From positions 35,854 to 99,853 of the forward strand of contig NZ_JAGGPQ010000018.1 in NCBI RefSeq assembly GCF_018613675.1: a stretch of DNA of 64,000 nt. The letters run 5' to 3'. The notes beneath the pieces were generated by a model. The model saw only the letters and a program-made list of their open reading frames with translations, made no database searches and was not told the DNA's origin. Position 1 is the first letter of the stretch. Each line of letters starts with the position of its first letter. A program made the position numbers and the translations under genes. Below are positions 61,741-64,000 of the stretch, one piece after another. Origin of the DNA: Arthrobacter sp. ISL-85. Its GTDB lineage: Bacteria > Actinomycetota > Actinomycetes > Actinomycetales > Micrococcaceae.

Positions 61741-61810
61741 TACGCCCATGGCCTGCCCGCCGCTAGCATGGGGCAGGTGGCAGGGGTTCCTTTGGGGGGC
61801 TCCTGCCGCT

Positions 61811-61948
61811 TTAGTTTGTCCGCTCCGGGTCAGCGTCACCCTGCGCAGCGACAGGCTTCGTCGCGGCATGCTCGTCGTGGACCTTCTTCGGGATCTTTCC
61901 CTCAACATCAGCAGGAACGGGCGGGTCCTTCTCGTCATCGCTCGACAT
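61811..61948 (-). CDS. Small charged protein (45 aa)
   Basis: A 45-codon frame MSSDDEKDPPVPADVEG... ending ADPERTN with TAA. It is Asp/Glu/Lys-rich with no Cys and natural codon use, unlike the plus-strand frames here. No clear ribosome site before the ATG at 61948. Function unknown; may be chance. Confidence 0.4.
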   Translation of the reverse strand: MSSDDEKDPPVPADVEGKIPKKVHDEHAATKPVAAQGDADPERTN

Positions 61949-62111
61949 GGGCCCAGCATAACCGCACCGAGGATCTGGTTATCCACCACTCCGAACGCTG
62001 GCTGCATCCGCGCAGGCCGGACCTGCATTTATGCAAGTTGCCGAAGGAAGTTCCCGTCAGTAACCTTCTTCGAGGCGACTACTTAACCATCCCCCGGTGA
62101 ACGTAGAAGCC

Positions 62112-62153
62112 AGAAGACCCCGAGCCACCCCCCCCAAGGACTCGGGGTCTTCT
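62112..62153. terminator. Second copy of the GACCCCGAG terminator
   Basis: AGAAGACCCCGAG (62112-62124) / CTCGGGGTCTTCT (62141-62153), 13 bp, 16-nt loop with a run of C. It lies next to the 3' end of the minus-strand gene at 62172. Confidence 0.82.
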
Positions 62154-62171
62154 GCTGCCCCCAGGGATCGG

Positions 62172-62345
62172 CTAGTTCCAGACGGCTACCACTGTGAAAT
62201 GTGAATCAGCAGCGACGTGCTGTCCGCCATGCTTGTCATTTAAGACGCAAAAGCAACCGCTGTTCGGGTCTTGTTCTTTGCAGTCAGGTCCAACAACGCT
62301 CAGATCACCCGGGCTGAACGAGCCCCCCACTTTGTATTCAGTCAT
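62172..62345 (-). CDS. Small cysteine-containing protein (57 aa)
   Basis: An intact frame MTEYKVGGSFSPGDLSVVGP..., with DCKEQDPNSGCFCVLNDK and ending FTVVAVWN. GAGG lies just before the ATG at 62345. Three Cys within 13 residues could bind a metal or form disulfides. Terminators flank it on both sides. Function unknown. Confidence 0.6.
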   Translation of the reverse strand: MTEYKVGGSFSPGDLSVVGPDCKEQDPNSGCFCVLNDKHGGQHVAADSHFTVVAVWN

Positions 62346-62392
62346 GACCTCATCATATGGCTCACATGATTACCAATAAGGCGACAGACGCG

Positions 62393-62428
62393 AAAGGCAC
62401 CCAACCCTTACGGAAGTTGGGTGCCTTT
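62393..62428. terminator. Terminator between the two minus-strand cargo genes
   Basis: A 13-bp stem AAAGGCACCCAAC (62393-62405) / GTTGGGTGCCTTT (62416-62428), 10-nt loop, A/T runs at both ends. Confidence 0.85.
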
Positions 62429-62438
62429 ACCTGTCCTG

Positions 62439-62834
62439 TTAGGAATTCAGGGCCATCTGAAGGGATGCTCCAGCGATCACGAATCCTCCCACGACGATGC
62501 ACGACCAGGAGAGCGGTACAACACGTTCTGTTGCGAGTTTGGACGCGTGGAGGCAGCCGAAGAGACCACCCAAGGCGACAATCAGGGCGCCAAAGAAATT
62601 TCCCCATGCCGGAGTCCACACATCATTAGGGGCTAGGGCGACCAGCCCCATCGCCAAACCAATGAGCGTAATTCCACCCGCAAGAAGGATTTTCTTTTTG
62701 ACAGTTTCTTTGGGCCCACTACCATTTGCCGCCGCTTCGCCCGGCAATGCGTCAGGTGCCACCATACTGCTCGGCGCTGTGTCACCCGGAACCGTGTCAA
62801 CGCCAGTGCTCTGTTTGTCCGTAGTTTCCTGCAT
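62439..62834 (-). CDS. Small membrane protein of the prophage
   Basis: A 131-residue protein. A polar 45-residue N-terminus is followed by three membrane segments (ILLAGGITLIGLAMGLVAL; FFGALIVALGGLFGCL; WSCIVVGGFVIAGASLQ). AAAGGGGGG lies 10 nt before the ATG. It is a minus-strand gene among plus-strand phage genes, so perhaps a cargo gene expressed in the lysogen, such as a superinfection-exclusion protein (inference). Confidence 0.72.
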   Translation of the reverse strand: MQETTDKQSTGVDTVPGDTAPSSMVAPDALPGEAAANGSGPKETVKKKILLAGGITLIGLAMGLVALAPNDVWTPAWGNFFGALIVALGGLFGCLHASKLATERVVPLSWSCIVVGGFVIAGASLQMALNS

Positions 62835-62981
62835 CGAAAAAATACCCCCCTTTGAAAGCGTTTAGAAGCACAGCTTCTCTTGCAAATAACACTACTGCCG
62901 TCACCGGAAGCGATAATGCACCCGCGCCGGAAGCCGCGGGACTATCAACACATAGACCTTCCCCGACAAAGGAGAACCACC

Positions 62982-63605
62982 GTGGCACGATACAACGCCG
63001 CCAACACGGACCTCGCGAACCAGGCAGCGACCCTCCGCCAGCGCCTCCGCGAAACCACTGAAGCCGTCCGCAATGACCGCAAGCTCACCCCCGAAGGCAA
63101 ACTATCCAAGATCGCCCGCAGCTTTCTAGACACCAAGAAGACCATCAACGACCTCAAAGCCGCTGAACTCCAAGCGCGCACCACACGCACCTACGACCTC
63201 CGCCGGCAACTCTTCGGCAACACAGCCACAGACCCGCAGCACGCCATCTCCTACCGAGACGCACACGAACGAGTCTCCAGCCTCGGCGTACGCGACGAAA
63301 GCAAAGCACTAGCACTCCTTGACCGGGCTGAACTCTCAGGCGACCAGATCCTCGTCAAAGCCCTCATCAGCCGCGCAGTCGAAGCAGGCTGGGTCAACGT
63401 CGCAAACACCTACATCGAAGCTCACCCCTACGAAGGGCAGAAGCTCGAAGAACTCTGGGAGATGCAGCCACCCACAGACGACCACATCAGCGGCCTCAAA
63501 GAGATCATCGTGGAAGCCGGCGCCTTCGCCATCGACACACCCGCAGAACTCGCCAGGTTCAACTACGACAGCCAGATCGAACAGATCGCAGACGCAGACG
63601 TATAA
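62982..63605 (+). CDS. Helical phage protein of unknown function
   Basis: A 207-residue protein from a GTG at 62982 with AGGAGAA upstream. The N-terminal 85 residues are basic helices (LANQAATLRQRLRETTEAV; LDTKKTINDLKAAELQ), the rest acidic (KLEELWEMQPPTDDHISGL). The shape recalls scaffold or head accessory proteins, but no family is recognised. It lies upstream of the terminase-like gene. Confidence 0.7.
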   Translation: MARYNAANTDLANQAATLRQRLRETTEAVRNDRKLTPEGKLSKIARSFLDTKKTINDLKAAELQARTTRTYDLRRQLFGNTATDPQHAISYRDAHERVSSLGVRDESKALALLDRAELSGDQILVKALISRAVEAGWVNVANTYIEAHPYEGQKLEELWEMQPPTDDHISGLKEIIVEAGAFAIDTPAELARFNYDSQIEQIADADV

Positions 63606-63631
63606 CCCTGTTCTGCCCCACAGACCGGCGC

Positions 63632-63670
63632 GCCGTGTCCACCCAAGGTTTAGGCGAAGGTGGACACGGC
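63632..63670. terminator. Hairpin in the gap before the terminase-like gene
   Basis: A perfect 12-bp stem GCCGTGTCCACC (63632-63643) / GGTGGACACGGC (63659-63670), 15-nt loop, no T run. May be a terminator or part of a packaging site. Confidence 0.5.
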
Positions 63671-63786
63671 GTTGCCATGCCCCCAGGGGGGCCCACCAAG
63701 GCCCACCCCAGCCCAGACCGCCGGTGAGGACTCTCGCTAGTTTGCAAACCGCTCGACCTCAACGGGGCGGATGAAAGGAGGCCCAC

Positions 63787-64000
63787 TTGGGCACACAAAG
63801 GAATTACACGAAGCCGAACTCACGGGCTTACAGGGGCGTCTCCGCGACGCCGTCCATGGTGGAGCTGCCCGCAGACGGTTGCACCCTCCCTATTCCTGAC
63901 ATCCCTGCTTCGAGGGATTGGACGGACTTGGAGAGGGCCCGTTGGGAAGAGCTGTGGCGTTCTCCGCAGGCAACGCAGTGGGACTGTGAGCGGCAACTTT
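63787..64000 (+). CDS. Small terminase subunit-like protein (partial)
   Basis: A frame from TTG at 63787, with AAAGGAGG 5 nt upstream, open to the window end. It begins MGTQRNYTKPNSRAYRGVS and contains ELPADGCTLPIPDIPASRDW and DLERARWEELWRSPQATQWD. That pattern resembles the start of phage P27-like small terminases (xxW..LW.SPMAT.WD). It would recognise phage DNA for packaging. Partial, so the call is tentative. Confidence 0.65.
   Translation, partial: MGTQRNYTKPNSRAYRGVSATPSMVELPADGCTLPIPDIPASRDWTDLERARWEELWRSPQATQWDCERQL

Larger units (their letters stand above)
52985..64000. mobile_element. Left part of a prophage (or phage-derived integrative element)
   Basis: From the 3' end of tRNA-Ser(CGA) onward the genes are integrase, divergent regulator, excisionase-like protein, DUF3987 replication protein, small overlapping orphan genes, a tail/receptor-binding protein and a small-terminase-like start. 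Codon use becomes less GC-rich from 54.2 to 58 kb. The left boundary is inferred; attR is beyond the window. Confidence 0.85.

Noticed and set aside
61970..62100. Plus-strand tail HHSERWLHPRRPDLHLCKLPKE that looks protein-like
   Set aside because: The frame begins in shadow sequence antisense to the 45-aa gene and has no start codon or ribosome site; it may be a decayed fragment.

Overview
The window looks like the chromosome of a high-GC actinobacterium of the Micrococcaceae, most likely Arthrobacter or Pseudarthrobacter. This rests on GC-rich third codon positions, frequent GTG/TTG starts and overlapping stop/start junctions, a bacterial proteasome activator, GTP-dependent PEP carboxykinase, a c-di-AMP riboswitch ahead of a secreted muralytic enzyme, and DUF222/HNH genes. 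The taxon is inferred from protein character; no database was searched.

Layout. 1-12 kb: a membrane protein, an aldo/keto reductase, the proteasome activator Bpa with a small partner gene, cstA-ybdD, a PadR-controlled ABC exporter and a quinone oxidoreductase. 12-24 kb: tRNA-Ser(UGA), a large FAD/NAD(P) protein, an S9 peptidase, a decayed GNAT gene, tRNA-Ser(GCU), an MFS exporter, a RecQ helicase with a phosphoribosyltransferase-like tail, phosphomannomutase, and an NsrR-flavohemoglobin nitric-oxide module. 24-34 kb: pckG, tRNA-Arg(ACG), a flavoprotein, and an operon of degenerate ABC ATPase, YhgE/Pip membrane protein and TetR with a palindromic operator inside its promoter. 34-45 kb: an orphan winged-helix regulator, then an envelope locus with an anchored DUF5666-like protein facing a two-component system, a GT2/GtrA gene broken by a frameshift and two tandem GT39 glycosyltransferases. 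45-53 kb: riboswitch and lytic transglycosylase, upp, PAP2 phosphatase, tadA, and a three-gene operon (alcohol-dehydrogenase-like, PTPS-like, glycosyltransferase) whose first two members lack canonical catalytic residues; then a DUF222/HNH gene followed by an out-of-frame hexapeptide-coding repeat.

53-64 kb is the left part of a prophage or integrative element inserted at tRNA-Ser(CGA). It has a tyrosine integrase, a divergent promoter/operator region, an excisionase-like protein, a DUF3987 replication protein and a chain of very small overlapping genes. A terminator-flanked collagen/SGNH/lectin-like tail or receptor-binding protein follows, then small cargo genes and the start of what looks like a small terminase subunit at the right edge. 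The right attachment site lies outside the window.

The strongest candidates for undescribed biology are the ADH/PTPS/glycosyltransferase operon (48.6-51.1 kb), the degenerate-ATPase/YhgE operon (28.2-31.7 kb), the envelope locus (35.7-44.8 kb) and the isolated SGNH tail-protein cassette (59-61.6 kb).
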